A DNA stretch of 64,000 bases from Cenococcum geophilum 1.58 (lineage: Eukaryota > Ascomycota > Dothideomycetes > Gloniales > Gloniaceae). The stretch covers positions 3,100,001 to 3,164,000 of the forward strand of contig KV748177.1 of NCBI GenBank assembly GCA_001692895.1, in the 5' to 3' direction. Positions within the stretch are counted from its first letter, which is position 1; the number at the start of each line of letters is the position of its first letter. The notes beneath the pieces are model-generated. The model was not told where the DNA came from. It did not search any database and saw only the letters and a program-made list of their open reading frames with translations. Shown one piece after another: positions 25,236-38,424 of this stretch. A program made the position numbers and the translations under genes.

Positions 25236-28200
25236 CCACCACCGCCACAACATACCATACAATACCGCACTATAGGCGTACCGCAGATGCGCAGATAGGG
25301 GTGGCTATAGTAGGGGAGGGGAAGGGGCCGGCCCGTGTTACTTTAGCACGTTAAATCTAAGGTGTATAGGCGAATTGGTGTTTATACCCTATACAAGACA
25401 ACTTCGTGAAAATTTTCCTATGGGAGTGGGTTTACGTAACGAGGTTCGCCCTTATAAAATACCATTAGTAGGTTATTTTTGGGGAAAGTACCTATTAATT
25501 ACTAATTCCCTACCCATTTCTTTAGCAAGGAGAAGAGATAGGGTACAGAATAAAAAGTCGCTTTAGGGGTAATTGGTAGCTGCTTCCAAGCTAGCAAGCT
25601 ATTGTAACGCCTCTTATTCTTAAGTGCAAAACTATTTAATAAAAATCTTTCTTTTAGAGCGCTTTTTCTACTCTAGGAACGGCAGAATACGGCAGAAATA
25701 GATAAAAGAGCCAGGATTTCCTTAGTGCGATTTTCTTGGCATAAACTAGACCATAGTAAGCAAGATATCAGGACAAAACACCAATAGGCTAGGAGCTCCC
25801 CCTAGTATTTAAAACGGGCCAGAGTGTCCACTTAGCTACTAGTACATGTTAAGCTGCCTAGGAAGGATTCATGTATATAGAACTATAGCGCCATAGCCTA
25901 GAGGCTGCATGCGCAGTATTGTACGTAGTATAATACAACGGATATAAAAAATAAAAAATAAAAAAAAAGGTAGTTTTAGGCCGAAAGTAGGGTTTTACGG
26001 ACGTGCTTCTAAAGCTAGTTGGCCCGCTAGGAAGCTATACGCAGCACGTTTCGTTTTCTACGGCTAGTAGACAATAGGGTCTATTCTAGCTACCGCTTTT
26101 ACGCTATATAAGGACTTTAGAGTTAAGCGGAAGGTTATATACTAAGGTTGTATTAGGTCCGTTGCGGTAATATAAGGCGTTATTAACAGTTTATTTAGCC
26201 TGTAGCTTAACTATCTCGGCTATTGCCTTCTATATTATAGCTACTCGTTCCGTAATAGACGGGGTAGGAGGGCCTAGGTTGCTTATCCTTAGGTAGGCTC
26301 TATAAACCAAGAGGGTAGGTACTAGTCTATTAGGGCCAGCAGTATTATTAACGGCTTTTACGGCCATCTATAGAGCCAGTTCCTTTTAAATATCCTTATA
26401 TTCGTCTATAATAATCTGGTAAGCTCTCTATAAGGCTAGGTAAGCTCGCTTAATAAGCCTAACGGACCAATATACCTTAACTAGGATAGCTTTTGTTAAT
26501 ATAGCTATAGCCGTAGTATACTGCTAGAATTCCTTGCTAATAAAGTTCCTACTAGCGTTGTAGGTAATATACTTAAGAGGTCTAAGGTATATATCAATCC
26601 AGTAGGTCCATAAAATATTCTAAGTATATTTTGCGGATATATTTTATAACTAACGGGCGGCTTAATAGCGGGTTGCCTCGTTAATTATATATAATACTGG
26701 GCTGCCGTTAATATACATAATGTCTATATATACTAAGTAGTTAAAGTTAAGGTCCTTATAAAGGGTGAACTTAAATCGGCCTAGGGAACGTCCGTATTTC
26801 TAGCAAAAGAAGCAGTATTTAGTTAGGTGGTTAATTACCTTCCTATTAACGTTGTCGTATCTAGAGCGTTTAAGGACTTTATATAGCTTTTTAGCTAATA
26901 GGTGGCCAAAACGGCGGTATAGGCGGTAGATTTTAGTACTAGTAAGGTAGCATAGGTTATAGTTAAAAGATTCCTAAATATAGGTCTGTAGAGTCTCTCC
27001 CTATATAAGGAACGGGTGTCTAAATCGTTATATAATTGGTAGGGTAATATACTTACTTCCTAGGGCAGTTACGGGGCTAATTAGGGTGTCCGTAATATTA
27101 TTATAGTATACCTATAACTTGTCTATATCTGCAAGATAGAGTAGGAAGGGGGTATCCGCTTTTACTACGTAAAAGTTAACTAGGCTAATTAGAGTCTTAA
27201 CTTTAACTAATCTAATTAATACAGTTAAGCCAATGCCGAATTAGACGTTTACGGCCCTAGTTTGCGTAATATTAATGTCCGTATTGTCATTTGTGGTGGT
27301 CCTATATGTGAGGTATTATCCATAGCCTGCGGTAGACTTCTTAGAGGTATCTATATCGATTATAACACCGTAGAATTCCTTAGGGGTATAGCGTTCTGTG
27401 GTAATATATACAAATAGGTCCTACTTATAATCTATAATGTTTATAATAGGGGTACTTACGGAATGGTTTTTGGGCGTAATTAAGTGTAGGAAGAAACGGT
27501 CAGCTAATACGGTCGTAATATTAAAGGCTTAGCTGTTTATAAAAGGTCTAAAAGTGGTTAGAAATGTCTCTAAGGTCTTTTATTCCTAAGTATTTAAGTT
27601 AAAGTTAATTATAAGGGCTTCTATTAACTTATCAGGGGGCTCTTCTACTTCCTTTCTTTTGTATTCTAAAATAAACTGGTTAATACGGCTATTAAGTCTC
27701 TTCCTAAACTTGTTGCGTTCTTCTTAGGTATACCTTATAGACTAATATCCTTCCTTACCGCACACAAAGCACTTCTGGCTGGTTTGTCTACGGGGGTATA
27801 TTTTCGTATAGGAGTTGCTGTGGGGGTTATAGGTAGGACTTAGTCGGTATAGGTGCTGCTAGCGATAGCGGCGGTCCGTAAAGTAGACGTCTAAGTCTAT
27901 TTATGGATATTAAATATCTGTAATAAAGGCTTAAGTGCTGCCTAGTAGGTTTAAGACTTTGTACATTATAATAGAGAAGCGTAGGTTATTAATAAGGCCA
28001 GCTAAGGTGTCTGCAGGCTTATAATAGGCGTACTTATAGGGCTCTACTTCCTGGCAAGCCGTAATAAGTTTGTTGTATAGGAAGTCGTCTATTTAAAGCT
28101 TAGCGTTAAGGCCGTGCTATAGGTGCTGGAGGTCTTTAATGAGAATTTGCAGGCACTCTATAGTCGATTTTTTAGTGTTCTTGTTAATTACGGTCCGTAG

Positions 28201-29580
28201 CTTAGTCGCATTCCATTAGGTAAGGATATTACGCCTATATTCCGGTCCTTTAAAGTAGTTATGGGTAGCTTTATATAGCTTATTAAATGGAACACCAAGG
28301 GGGTTGCTCTTAAGGTTAGTGTAGTAGTAGTTAAGGGCTAGGCCGCGCAGTATAGTAGAGTAGGCTTAGCCGAACTCCTATTTAGGAATATCGGCCTTCT
28401 AACAAAGGTCCGTAAAGATAGTTAGTTTAAAGTTAAAATTGTTATTTTTACCGCTGTACTTNGATTCGTCGGTATAGAGCTTGGCTAGGTTAGCTAGCTC
28501 CTTACCGTAGGTCTTTACTTAGGTAGGTTGCGGATCTATAACTTATAGATCTGTGGCTTGCGGATATGTGGCTTACGGATATATAGTTTGCGGATATATA
28601 GTTTGCGGATCTGTGACTTAAATAACGGGGGTAATTTAGTCCGTATTTTGGTTTATAGGGGTGTTATAGTCCGTAACTTGGGTTATAGGGGTATTGCGGT
28701 CCGTAGCTTGAGAATGGGGTATGCTTTAGCCTATAAGATTAATTCTAAATACACTTAGGTTTATTAGACGAATTTAGTTAAGTATATTAAGTATAAGGCT
28801 AGCAATCCTATTAAGTTTGGAAGAAGTAAAGAGTTCGTTAGTGGCCTTGACCTGGTCTAGGATTTCCTCTTTAGTCTATTCCGTTTGGTCTTCCTTATAT
28901 AGTGCATTGTACAGGGACTATACAATAGTAACTCGTTTGTCTTTTTTAACCCATACACCTTAGTAACGTAAAAGGTTTCGTAGGTTATAGATAGGTATAA
29001 TGCTGCAAGCCTTAAAAATAGCTTCCGTAAAGTCTGCAAAGTCTTCCTTATATTACTCCCATAGGTCGTTATTTATAAGCTTATAATGTCCGTATTTAAG
29101 GACTTTAAACTTAATATAGTTATTAACGTCGTTTATAGACGTAAGGTCAACTCCTTGGCTCCATTTCTCTTAACCTTTATTAATTTACTTGCTTATGTCT
29201 ACTATGCTGTATAGTATAGTACGTAGCGGGGTGGAAAAGGTCTTGTAGTGGTCTGTAAAGGCGGTTAACAGGTCCGTAACGGTTTGTAGGAGGGTAGGGG
29301 GTTTCCGTAAGGTCTTATAACGGTTCGTAAAGTAAATTAGCAGGTCTATAGTGGTTTACGGGAGGGTAGGGGGTTCCGTAAAGGTCTGTATTCGCGTCTA
29401 TAAACTTCTAGTAAACCGTACTAAGACTTAAATAAGTATACAGAGTTAGTAATAGGTCCGTAATCCTTTACCTTCTAACCTTCCGGCAGGTTGTACTGGG
29501 ATTAAATAAGTAGTTGCTGTTGAGTATCGCTCGGGGGGAGGTGTTGAGTAATTGCTGATCTGTGCGCGCTTACTGATTAG

Positions 29581-29852
29581 TATTTGTACTAACTTAATAG
29601 CACGAGTGAGTTAGATCCAGGGGCACGAAATACGTATAGTATCGTATGATCTTTTAGATGATGGTGACTGTCTCTTATATTAAAGCAGACTACGTGGTCT
29701 ATATACTGATGCGACCTCCCCTTAATTAGTCAGTGCTTTAGGAGTACACTAGACGCGTAAGCGGGTGGTTAGTACACCGAGCGCGTAAACGCGTAGTTGG
29801 TGTACAGAACGCGTAAGCACGCGGTTGGTATAACAGGTACTGTAATTATATA
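29581..29852 (-). repeat. Copia-2 5' LTR (right), 272 bp
   Basis: Same length as the left copy; left edge TATTTGTACTAACTTAATAG, right edge TAATTATATA, followed by ATAAC. The two copies differ mostly by transitions. Confidence 0.88.
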
Positions 29853-29857
29853 ATAAC

Positions 29858-32800
29858 CTACCAAACTATAAAAGACTTACGGCTTATTACCTATTATTAG
29901 ATTTAGAACTAAAGCGAATTAATACCCGCCCTAATTAGTAGAAGTGACCCTAGAACCCATTAACTACACCTATCCCTTAACCCGTCGGTTCTGGCGCCCA
30001 GTTATCGATAAGACTTTAGCCAATAAAGAGCCCTAAATTAACGAACTTTTGGTGTTCCATACACACGGACTATTATCTTATCAATAACAGAGGATACCAG
30101 CGGGTTAAGGGATAGGAGCTAGAGTAGGAAGATAAGCTATAGCAGTCCCTACTCTAAAAGCGGTTACTACTGCGTACTACGCCCTTAACTAGCAATCGCC
30201 GCAATACCCCCCCTAAGGTACCCTATTAATCTTAAAAAGATTAATCTAAGTTAGTTAATAGGTAGAAAATACTTTACGGTTCTATATATAGTATTTTAAA
30301 ATAGATATAGTATTAATATAACCGCCCTTATTAACACTAGAGCAAATAGCTTTACCTTTATAAATACTGCCTATATAAATAATGTTACTAAGTTTCTAAA
30401 TATAAAAGCCACTAGACCAAAGAAGCCTATTTAAATAAGAGGATATAACGGTTAGGCCGGTAAGCTAGTTACCTATATCCTAAAGTTATATATCGCTCTT
30501 AACGAACAACGCCAGTATAGTATCCCCTTTTGTATCCTAGACCTAAGGTCCTATAATATAATCTTTAGCCGAAAATAGATATCTTATTTTAATATTTGGC
30601 TAAATATATAATAAAGATAATTTGTCTAGCTAGAGGATAGACCAAAATTACCTTCCTTTATTAGGGAAATCCGAACTAACCATAAGATACTAGCCGCGAG
30701 GGCTAACCCTACCTATTAGTAGAATGTTAGGGACCACAACCTAGCCTTTGCCTAAGAAGATACCCGTTATAAGGCTAGAAGGAACTCTTTTATACTAATA
30801 AAGATACTTCCCCGGAGCGCTACAGTTAATAAAAACTCTATATACGGTAGTGGGATAGATAGCAATATAGACGATATTTAAATTATATAGATTTAACTAA
30901 TATAGAAGAGAACATACTAATAGGACATAAGAGATAACCTCTAAAAGATGCGATAGGAGCTAAAAAAAGTAATAATAACGCCTTTACCCCGGAAGCCCCT
31001 AAGGTCCTATATACCCCCATTGTCACACGACCCCCCTATAGTAGATATTACAGCAATTAGCGCTATAGCATTCCACTTTAATATATATATGAGGGATAAT
31101 AAGGTCTTTATAACTAGCTTATACAAAATTAAGCAGATTATTAATAAGAGGGAAGAAAAGCTAGCTGAGGAAACTAATAAGGAACTAGTTAAACGCCTTC
31201 TCCCTACTATTTATACGGGATATAAGAATGTATTTTTAAAAGCGGCTTTAGACGAGTTACCTCTTTACCAGATATATAATTATAGGATTTAATTAAAAGC
31301 TAATAACTCGCTAGGATATAGCCCTTTATACTAATAATTAATAGATAAGCTAAAAGTAATAAAGTAGTACTTAATTAAGAACCTTAATAAAGGGTTTATT
31401 AAGCTAAGCTAAGCCCCTTTTACTTCCCCTATCCTATTTATAAAAAAAGCCTAATAAAGGCCTTTATTTCTATATTGACTATTAAAAGCTAAACGCTATT
31501 ACTTAAAAGGATTAGTATCCTATTCCTTTAATTAATAAGACCCTTATACGTCTAAGCTAGTCAAAGATCTTTACTAAACTTAATATCCGCTAAGCTTTCT
31601 ACCAAATTAGGATAGACCCTATATTTAAAGATTTAATAACATTCCGTACCCGTTATAGGTCCTTCCTTTTAGACTAATAAATGGGCTAGCTATATACCAA
31701 AGGTATATAAATAATATCCTTTTTAACTACCTTAATAAATTCTATATAGTATACCTAGACGACATCCTTATATACTTAGACGACGAACTTAAGTATAAAG
31801 TTTATATAAAGAAGGTCCTAGAGAGACTACAAAACGTATACTTATAAGTTAATATTAAGAAATACAAATTTAGAGTAAAATATATAAAGTACCTTAGGTT
31901 TATTATTACTATAAAAGGAATTAAAGTTAATCTTAAGAAGGTTAAAGTAATCTATAACTAGAAACCCCCTTATACTATAAAAGGGATCTAGTCCTTTCTT
32001 AGTTTTTATAACTTCTACTACCGGTTTATCTATAACTATAAAGTTATAGCTAAGCCTCTTATATAACTTACCCGGAAAGACACGCCCTTTATCTTTAATA
32101 GTAACTATATAGAAGCCTTTAAAGAGTTAAAAGAGCGGCTTATCTCTTCTCTAATCCTTTATTACTATAACCTAGACTTTAAATTAATATTAGAAACGGA
32201 CGCTTCTAATAAAGTTATAGCGGGAATCCTATTATAGCTATATTAGGACGGCGAATAGTACCCTATTACCTTCTTAAAAATAATAAACTCGGCTAAGTAT
32301 AACTATAAAATACACGATAAAGAAATACTAGCTATTATTTAATTACTATTTTAATAGCGCGTAAAGCTTAAAGGTATAAACTCCTAGATTAAGATATATA
32401 TAGATTATAAGGCCCTAAAGTACTTTATAACTATAAAGCAGCTTACTANATAATAAGCCTAGTAGGCNAAANTACTCTNCTAATTCTTNTTTATAATTAT
32501 ATATCGTTCTAGTAAGTAAAACTCTAAGGCTAATACCCTAACTTAAAGAGAATAAGATATAGGACCCTAGGATAAGCTAAAGACCTAATACCGGACGCGC
32601 GCGCTTCTTTATCCTAAATAGCTTAACCCACAGATCCTTAAGGAGCTAGACTTTTAGTAAAACGAGCTAGCACTAATAGAGGAGTCCTTAGATAAACTAA
32701 TAGGGCTAATTAACCGCCTCTTAACTATAAACCGCACGGCTAACGCCCTAAAGGCCCTCCGCGATTAAGCTGTAAGAGGAAACCCCAATTTTAAAATAAA

Positions 32801-34180
32801 GAAAGAATTACTCCTATATTAAGAGCGACTTATAATCCCTAATGTTAACAATCTATAGACTAAACTAATTCGTGAAGCCTATTGCTAAGTCTTTACGGTA
32901 TACCCTAATAAGAATAAAACCTATAAAATTATTAGCGGCCGCTACTACCAGCCTAAAATAGCTATAGATATTAATTAATATATACGGAACTGCGACAACT
33001 ACTAAAAAGCTATAATCCTATAAGATAAGACCTTAGGATTACTAAAACCGCTCCTAATATTAGAGTGCCCCTAGTAATATATCTTTATAGACTTCTATAA
33101 ACTACCTATAAACTGTAATAGATATAATATAGTTATAATCCTAGTTAACCGCTTTAGTAAGCGCCTATTCTTAATCCCCTGCTATAAGAATATTAATGCT
33201 AAAGAGGCGGCCTAGCTATATATTTACTACGTCTACTAAATTTACAGACTACTAGATACTATTATATATTAGCCTTCTAGAACAAGTTTACCTAGATTCT
33301 AGATATTAAGCTAAAGCTCTCTATAGTGTATTACTCTTAAATAGACGGTTAGATAGAGATTATAAATTAGTATTTAGACTAGAGACTTTAGCCCTTTATT
33401 AACTACTTCTAGGATAACTAGTTTAAACTACTTCCCCTAATAAACTATGCCTAAGTAACTCTACCCTATAACTCCACAGGGTTTGCCCCTATTTAGCTAA
33501 ACATGGGCTACTTACTCCGCATAAGCTTTAACTGGAAAAGATTAAAAGAACCCTAGACTATACGGGAGAGACTATCCTATAGTAAGGCCTAGCGGTATAC
33601 TAAACGCTTAGAAGAGGCCTGGATAGTAGCCTATAATAACTTAGAAAAAGCCTAAAGGTTAATAGAATAGTAGGCGAATAAACACTAATGGGAACCTAAC
33701 TTTACCCCTAATAATAGGGTCTAGGTTATAACAAAGAATTAGAGGACTAAGTGGCCTAGCCGTAAGCTAGACTACTAAATAGCAGGACCGTACGAGGTCC
33801 TAAAGAAGGTAGGCAACTTATATAAGGTAAAGCTCCCGGATTTAATTAGAGTTTACCCTATTTTCTTACCAGATAAGTTATAGAAAGCTATAAGTAACCT
33901 ATTACCCGGATAGAAGAATAAGCCTCCCCTACTAATTTAAGTCAGTGGCAATAATAAATAGGAAGTTAAGGAAATACTAGTATATAAGCTAGTGCGAAAA
34001 GCGCTAAAATACCGTGTTTAATAAAAGGGCTATAACCTAGACCTAACCTAGTACCCCGCTTAAAACTTTATAGGCTACCCCTAAAAGCTTAAAGAGTTTT
34101 ATAATTAATACTCTAACTTACCTAGACCCCTAAAGTACCTAGATAAGTAGATGGAATATTAATATAATAAAGATAATAAG
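29858..34180 (+). pseudogene. Gypsy-1 pol polyprotein remnant (protease, RT, RNase H, integrase, chromodomain)
   Basis: The longest surviving open piece is 31020-31292 (90 codons), which reads as the linker just before the reverse transcriptase and ends at a TAA. Downstream the RT reads through with the YLDD active-site codons still present at about 31749-31770, then RNase H and an HHCC-type integrase start near 32880. The polyprotein cannot be translated: TAG and TAA occur every few tens of codons, mainly in place of Trp and Gln codons. It would have acted in cytoplasmic virus-like particles and integrated cDNA in the nucleus. Confidence 0.8.
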
Positions 34181-34289
34181 TTACTAGAAGAGTATAGAGA
34201 TGAGAACGTCCTAAGGCCTAAGGAACGAAGCCTACTATAACATACAGCTACCTAGATTTGCGCGTTATATAAGGCCTTTAGATATCTAG

Positions 34290-34314
34290 GAACTTTAACC
34301 GCCAGTTAAAGTTC
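34290..34314. repeat. Hairpin in the 3' region of Gypsy-1
   Basis: GAACTTTAAC and GTTAAAGTTC arms around a CGCCA loop, about 190 bp before the 3' LTR. The same hairpin recurs in Gypsy-3 (about 54677-54700) and at about 63301-63323. Confidence 0.75.
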
Positions 34315-34479
34315 TTTAATTAGCTAGATCTTTACTAAGAGTTTTAGCAGCTACCCTTTCCACTCTAGCGCTTCTATATAACCTATGGTCGCCTTATATA
34401 CTTAGTCTAAATATACTTACGTTTTCTTTTTTTTAGTTCTACTTCGTTTCTAATAAAGCCTAAGGGCAGGCTTTCTTTT

Positions 34480-34493
34480 AAAGGGGGGGGGGG
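34480..34493 (+). other. Gypsy-1 polypurine tract
   Basis: AAA followed by eleven G, four bases before the 3' LTR; expected site of plus-strand priming in LTR retrotransposons. Confidence 0.85.
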
Positions 34494-34497
34494 TAAT

Positions 34498-34688
34498 GTT
34501 ATAGCACTGTAACGCGTAACCTGGACGGGGAGCCTAGTTAGGGGTTTAGCTAAGGACTTAGTGTTATAACGCGTATATGTTACGCCTCTACCTCCTATAT
34601 ATACATCTCCTCTTCTCCTTAGCTTAGTATCTTTATAATACAGCATTCTACAAGCTTTAGTTTAGAGGCATTTATATAAGCTATAATA
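34498..34688 (+). repeat. Gypsy-1 3' LTR
   Basis: 191 bp, starting TGTTATAGCACTGTAACG and ending GCTATAATA, then the CTTTC duplication. Nearly identical to the 5' LTR apart from transitions. Confidence 0.88.
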
Positions 34689-36414
34689 CTTTCCTACTCT
34701 GCCTTATAGATATAAATAGGTTATAGGTTTATTATAACAATGTTACAGACACCCTAATTAGCCCTATAATTGCCTAGAAAGTAAGCATATTACCCTACTA
34801 ATTATATAATAATTTAGACACCCGTTCCTTATATAAGGAGAGACTTTGTAAATCTATATTTAGGAATCTTTTAACTATAACCTATACTACCTCACCAGTA
34901 TAGAAATCTACCGCCTATACCGCTGTTTTAGCCACTTATTAGCCGAAAAGCTATATAGAGTCCTTAAACGCTCTAGATATAACGACGTTAATAGGAAGGC
35001 AATTAACTACCTAACTAAATACTGCTCCTTCTGCTAGAAATATAGACGTTCCCTAGGCTAATTTAAGTTTACTCTTTATAAAGACCTTAATTTTAACTAC
35101 TTAGGATATTTTATAGACCTGCTAGATTAATATATATATTAGACCCCCTAAGTATATTACCTATAATACTAGTAGGAACTTTATTAGCAAGGAATCCTAA
35201 TAATACGCTATAGCGATGGCTATTTTAATAAAAGCCGTTCTAGTTAAGGCGTATTAGTCTATTAAACTTATTAAGTAAGCTTACCTAGCTTTATAAAGAG
35301 CCTACTAGATTATTATAGACAAGTATAAGGATATCTAAAAGGAACTAGCTTTATAGATAGCTGTAAAAGCCATTAATAATACTACTAGCCCTAATAAACT
35401 AGTACCTACCCTCTTAGTTTACGGAGCCTACCTAAGAATAGGCAACCTAAACCCTTCTACCCCATCTATTATAAAGCGAGCAGCTATAATACGGAAGGTA
35501 ATAGCTGAAATAGTTAAGTTACGGGCTAAATAGGCTGTTAATAGTGCTCTATACTACTATAACGGACCTAATACAACCTTAGTATATAACCTCCCGCTTA
35601 ATTCTAAAATCTTTATATAGTGTAAAAGCGGCAATTAAACTAGACCTTATTATTTACTAGCTATAAAAGATAAAACATACCGCGTATAACTCCCTAGCGG
35701 ACTAACTAGCTTTAGAAGCACGTTTATAAAACCCTATTTTTAGTCTAAAAATACCTATAATATTAAACTAGATAAATTAAAAGTACCCTTACCTACTCTA
35801 GAAGTCCCCCGCAAACTTACTAAACCTATTAAACCTACCATAAAATATAGTCGAGGACGCCCCTAAAAACACCCCGTAACTAAAAACCCTATAATAAAGA
35901 ATTACTTAATCTCTACAAGCATATCCGCAAGGCAACTTCCACCTATAGATATATTAGTCTTAATCTAGAAAAACCCTTTTACGGACTTATAATATAAAGA
36001 GATTAACGGACTATTTAAAAAGGGCGTCTGTATATTTAACTTATACTTTATTAACAAAATTAAGCACCCTAGTACTAATAAAGCCTTTAAGAAATTAAGG
36101 CTTGTTATATAAGCTTATAATAACTAAAGAAAGAACTTAGTCCTTACGTAATTGCCTATAATTTAATAAGTTAGTTAATAAATTATACTCGCACTTATGC
36201 CTAAACTATAGTAAACTAAACCCGTAGCCCTCTACTTACGGGATATCTTATAAGCCTATATATAGTCTAACACCTACCTAAGTAAAGACATCTTTATATA
36301 ACTACCCCTTAAGCTTAATTTATAACTAGGAATAATTTTATAGGTTATAAAACCCCTTTATAGAGTACTGGAAGCTAAAAACCACTAGTTTAAAATATAT
36401 TACTAGTATTATAT

Positions 36415-37589
36415 ATTATGTTATAATATTTAATTACGCTATTACGGCTCCCGTTAGGGTCTATATAGCGGGTCTATATGGGTATATATATATACATGTA
36501 TAAGAGGGGAACCGTACCGCTAAGGCCGGATAAAACCTCTCCTTCTCTTGTTATACGGCCTATATAGCTTATTATACGGCCTATATAGCCTCTCTTCTAA
36601 TTAGTAACTGCTAAGCACAAGTAGACGTCTCTTTAAGGCGCTATAGAAAAGCCATCTTAATGCGTACTCCTGGGTCTATCCAGTGGGGTATATAGCTAGG
36701 GCCTAGGTTCCGTTCCCCAGTTGCATTCCTATATAGCCTTAACTATATACAAAGTAGAGTTACGGATGGCCTACCTGCCTAAGCCCTCTACCATAGTCTC
36801 CGCCTAGGTAGCGCTATAGCACCTTTATGGTAACTATAAGCACTAAGCAGGCTTCTATAAGGGCCTACGCCCTAGCCAGAAGCAGGCCCCTTCCTATATG
36901 CACCTGATTTGCACCTTAAGCCTACTATACAAGTTACCGCTTGCTTACAATAGTAAACCAACACGCGCATCCGTCCTTTTAGGCTGTATAGACAGTGTCA
37001 GCTGTCGCTGCCATTATACACCACGCCCTACGGCTATAGGTAGCCCCTTCGCGTTACCTGTAACGCTCTCGCAATAATAAGCCGATCGTGTCTTGCAGAT
37101 GGAGGCTTTACTAACTTAACGCCGTGTAGCTAGTAGCCCTTGCCATCTACTAACTAAACCTGCTACTGTCCTTGCTCTTGCACCTTATCCAAGGTCCTGG
37201 TCCCTAGCTCCGGAGGTATAAGGGTAAGGGCTTCTATTGTGGCCCGGTATAGAGGTGTCCTATTATCCTGTCAGATCCTTAGCCAGTAGTAGGCTGGCTT
37301 TTAGCCCTAGGCCCCCGGTCGGCCTAGGTAACAGAGCATCGGATAGTTATCGCTAGGTCTCCTCTGTTTGTCTTCCGTTGTGCTTTGGTAATGCCAAGGC
37401 TCGTGAAAACTCTATAAATCTGGTGGCGTCGAAGAGGAAGTTAACAAACCCTCAACTAGCCACGACGTAACGTCGCTGCACCAGTATTCGACGTAATCCT
37501 CACTCTTAGGTAAACCGTAGGGTTTAAATGAGACGGAAGGAACCCCCGTACGGCAACACGGGTCGGATCACGATTGTTGGTGTTCCTTG
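36415..37589 (-). mobile_element. Retroposon R2, non-LTR type, 1175 bp, in the Copia-1 RT
   Basis: Bounded by a 13-bp direct repeat ACTAGTATTATAT (36402-36414, 37590-37602) that falls within the Copia-1 reading frame. Read on the minus strand, it starts CAAGGAACACCAACAATCG and ends with a short ATAAC-type tail at the left. The 5' end (right side) matches R1, while the last 300 bp (36415-36760) match R3 at 50626-50927. No reverse transcriptase is evident. A+T content is close to normal except near the left end. Confidence 0.78.
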
Positions 37590-38424
37590 ACTAGTATTAT
37601 ATTAATAAACTTAAAACGGAACAGTTAACCTACAACCTCTGCCTTCTATACACCCCATTAAACGGCCTTAGTATTATTAGACTCTAAATAGATAATACCC
37701 TCTTTTTAGTAGACTGGACTTTTATAGACGCTAATGAGACTAAATTATAAAAGGCTAAGTTTCTAGTAAAGCTATAAGAGTAGTTAACTAAGTAGACTCT
37801 AATTAAATTTAATAGAGGCTTAATTATATAAAAGGGTAACCTAATTAAGCTAACTTAGAAACGCTAAGCTTAAAACCTAAGGCTTATTATAGTAAAGCCT
37901 ACGGACCTTACTAGTTCCCATAAAGAGACCCGTAAAACTATAAATATAAAGGACTAATACGTTATATAGCGTGTAAAAGGCGCCTATATTACTACAGTCT
38001 ATTAACCTAAATCTGCCTATAATTTATCCTTTACAGCCTAGGCAATAGATCTATAAAAGGAAAATATTAAGCAGTTTAATAAGCGTATTTAGTAGCAAAT
38101 TAACAATATAATAAGAGGACTTACTTTTATACTACTAGACCTAAATTCCCTTAGTATACTAGTATTTACAAATGCCTCCTTCGCTAATAATAGAGACCTA
38201 TTATTATAAATTAGCTTCGTAATTATACTTATAGACTATAATTAGGACGTAAATATACTATATTAGTCTTTAATTAAATATAAATAAGTAACCCGCAGTA
38301 TACTAGCTTATGGCTTTAATATAGGAGCCGCAATTAAGTTAACAATCCAGAAGATCCTATAATTAGAGTAATTACCCCTAGTTCTATACACTAATTTAAA
38401 GTCCCTTTATAATTGTGTAGTTAA

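Larger units (their letters stand above)
24567..25968 (+). mobile_element. Composite retroposon R5 with two minisatellites and an A-rich tail, 1402 bp
   Basis: A perfect 12-bp direct repeat GGTAGTTTTAGG (24555-24566 and 25969-25980) flanks it. Its right end is A-rich (AAAAATAAAAAATAAAAAAA at 25946-25968), so it is oriented plus and was probably inserted by LINE machinery. The 5' part is a 26-bp CT-rich repeat (four copies), then about twelve 41-bp units, then about 730 bp of unique sequence of ordinary composition that I do not recognise; a plus frame at 25375-25566 is its longest. The layout (short CT-rich array, VNTR, body, poly-A) recalls the human composite SVA retroposon in architecture only; no homology is claimed. 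Confidence 0.75.
22224..29852 (-). mobile_element. Copia-2 LTR retrotransposon, inverted, nested in Gypsy-1
   Basis: 272-bp LTRs at 22224-22495 and 29581-29852 and a 5-bp duplication ATAAC (22219-22223, 29853-29857). Coding direction is minus: gag (about 29.2-27.6 kb, zinc knuckle KCFVCGKEG at about 27745-27775), protease (about 27.3 kb), integrase (27.0-26.0 kb), RT and RNase H (about 24.5-22.7 kb). Same family as Copia-1, but its LTR is 45 bp longer owing to extra copies of a 25-30-bp GCGTAA-containing subrepeat. Fewer stops survive per kb than in Copia-1, but the frames are still broken. Without the composite retroposon at 24567-25968 it is 6.2 kb. Confidence 0.9.
21036..34688 (+). mobile_element. 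Gypsy-1 (chromovirus-type LTR retrotransposon), RIP-mutated, split by Copia-2
   Basis: LTRs at 21036-21227 and 34498-34688 (about 191 bp), a 5-bp duplication CTTTC (21031-21035, 34689-34693) and a polypurine tract AAAGGGGGGGGGGG just before the 3' LTR. It lies in the protease-integrase region of Copia-1. Its own domains on the plus strand are gag (about 21.4-22.2 kb), RT with an intact YLDD codon run at about 31749-31770, RNase H (to about 32.5 kb), integrase (about 32.9-33.6 kb) and a chromodomain-like segment (about 33.95-34.16 kb). RT before integrase plus a C-terminal chromodomain is the chromovirus arrangement. Most frames are broken by TAG/TAA. N bases occur at 32.45-32.49 kb. Confidence 0.9.
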
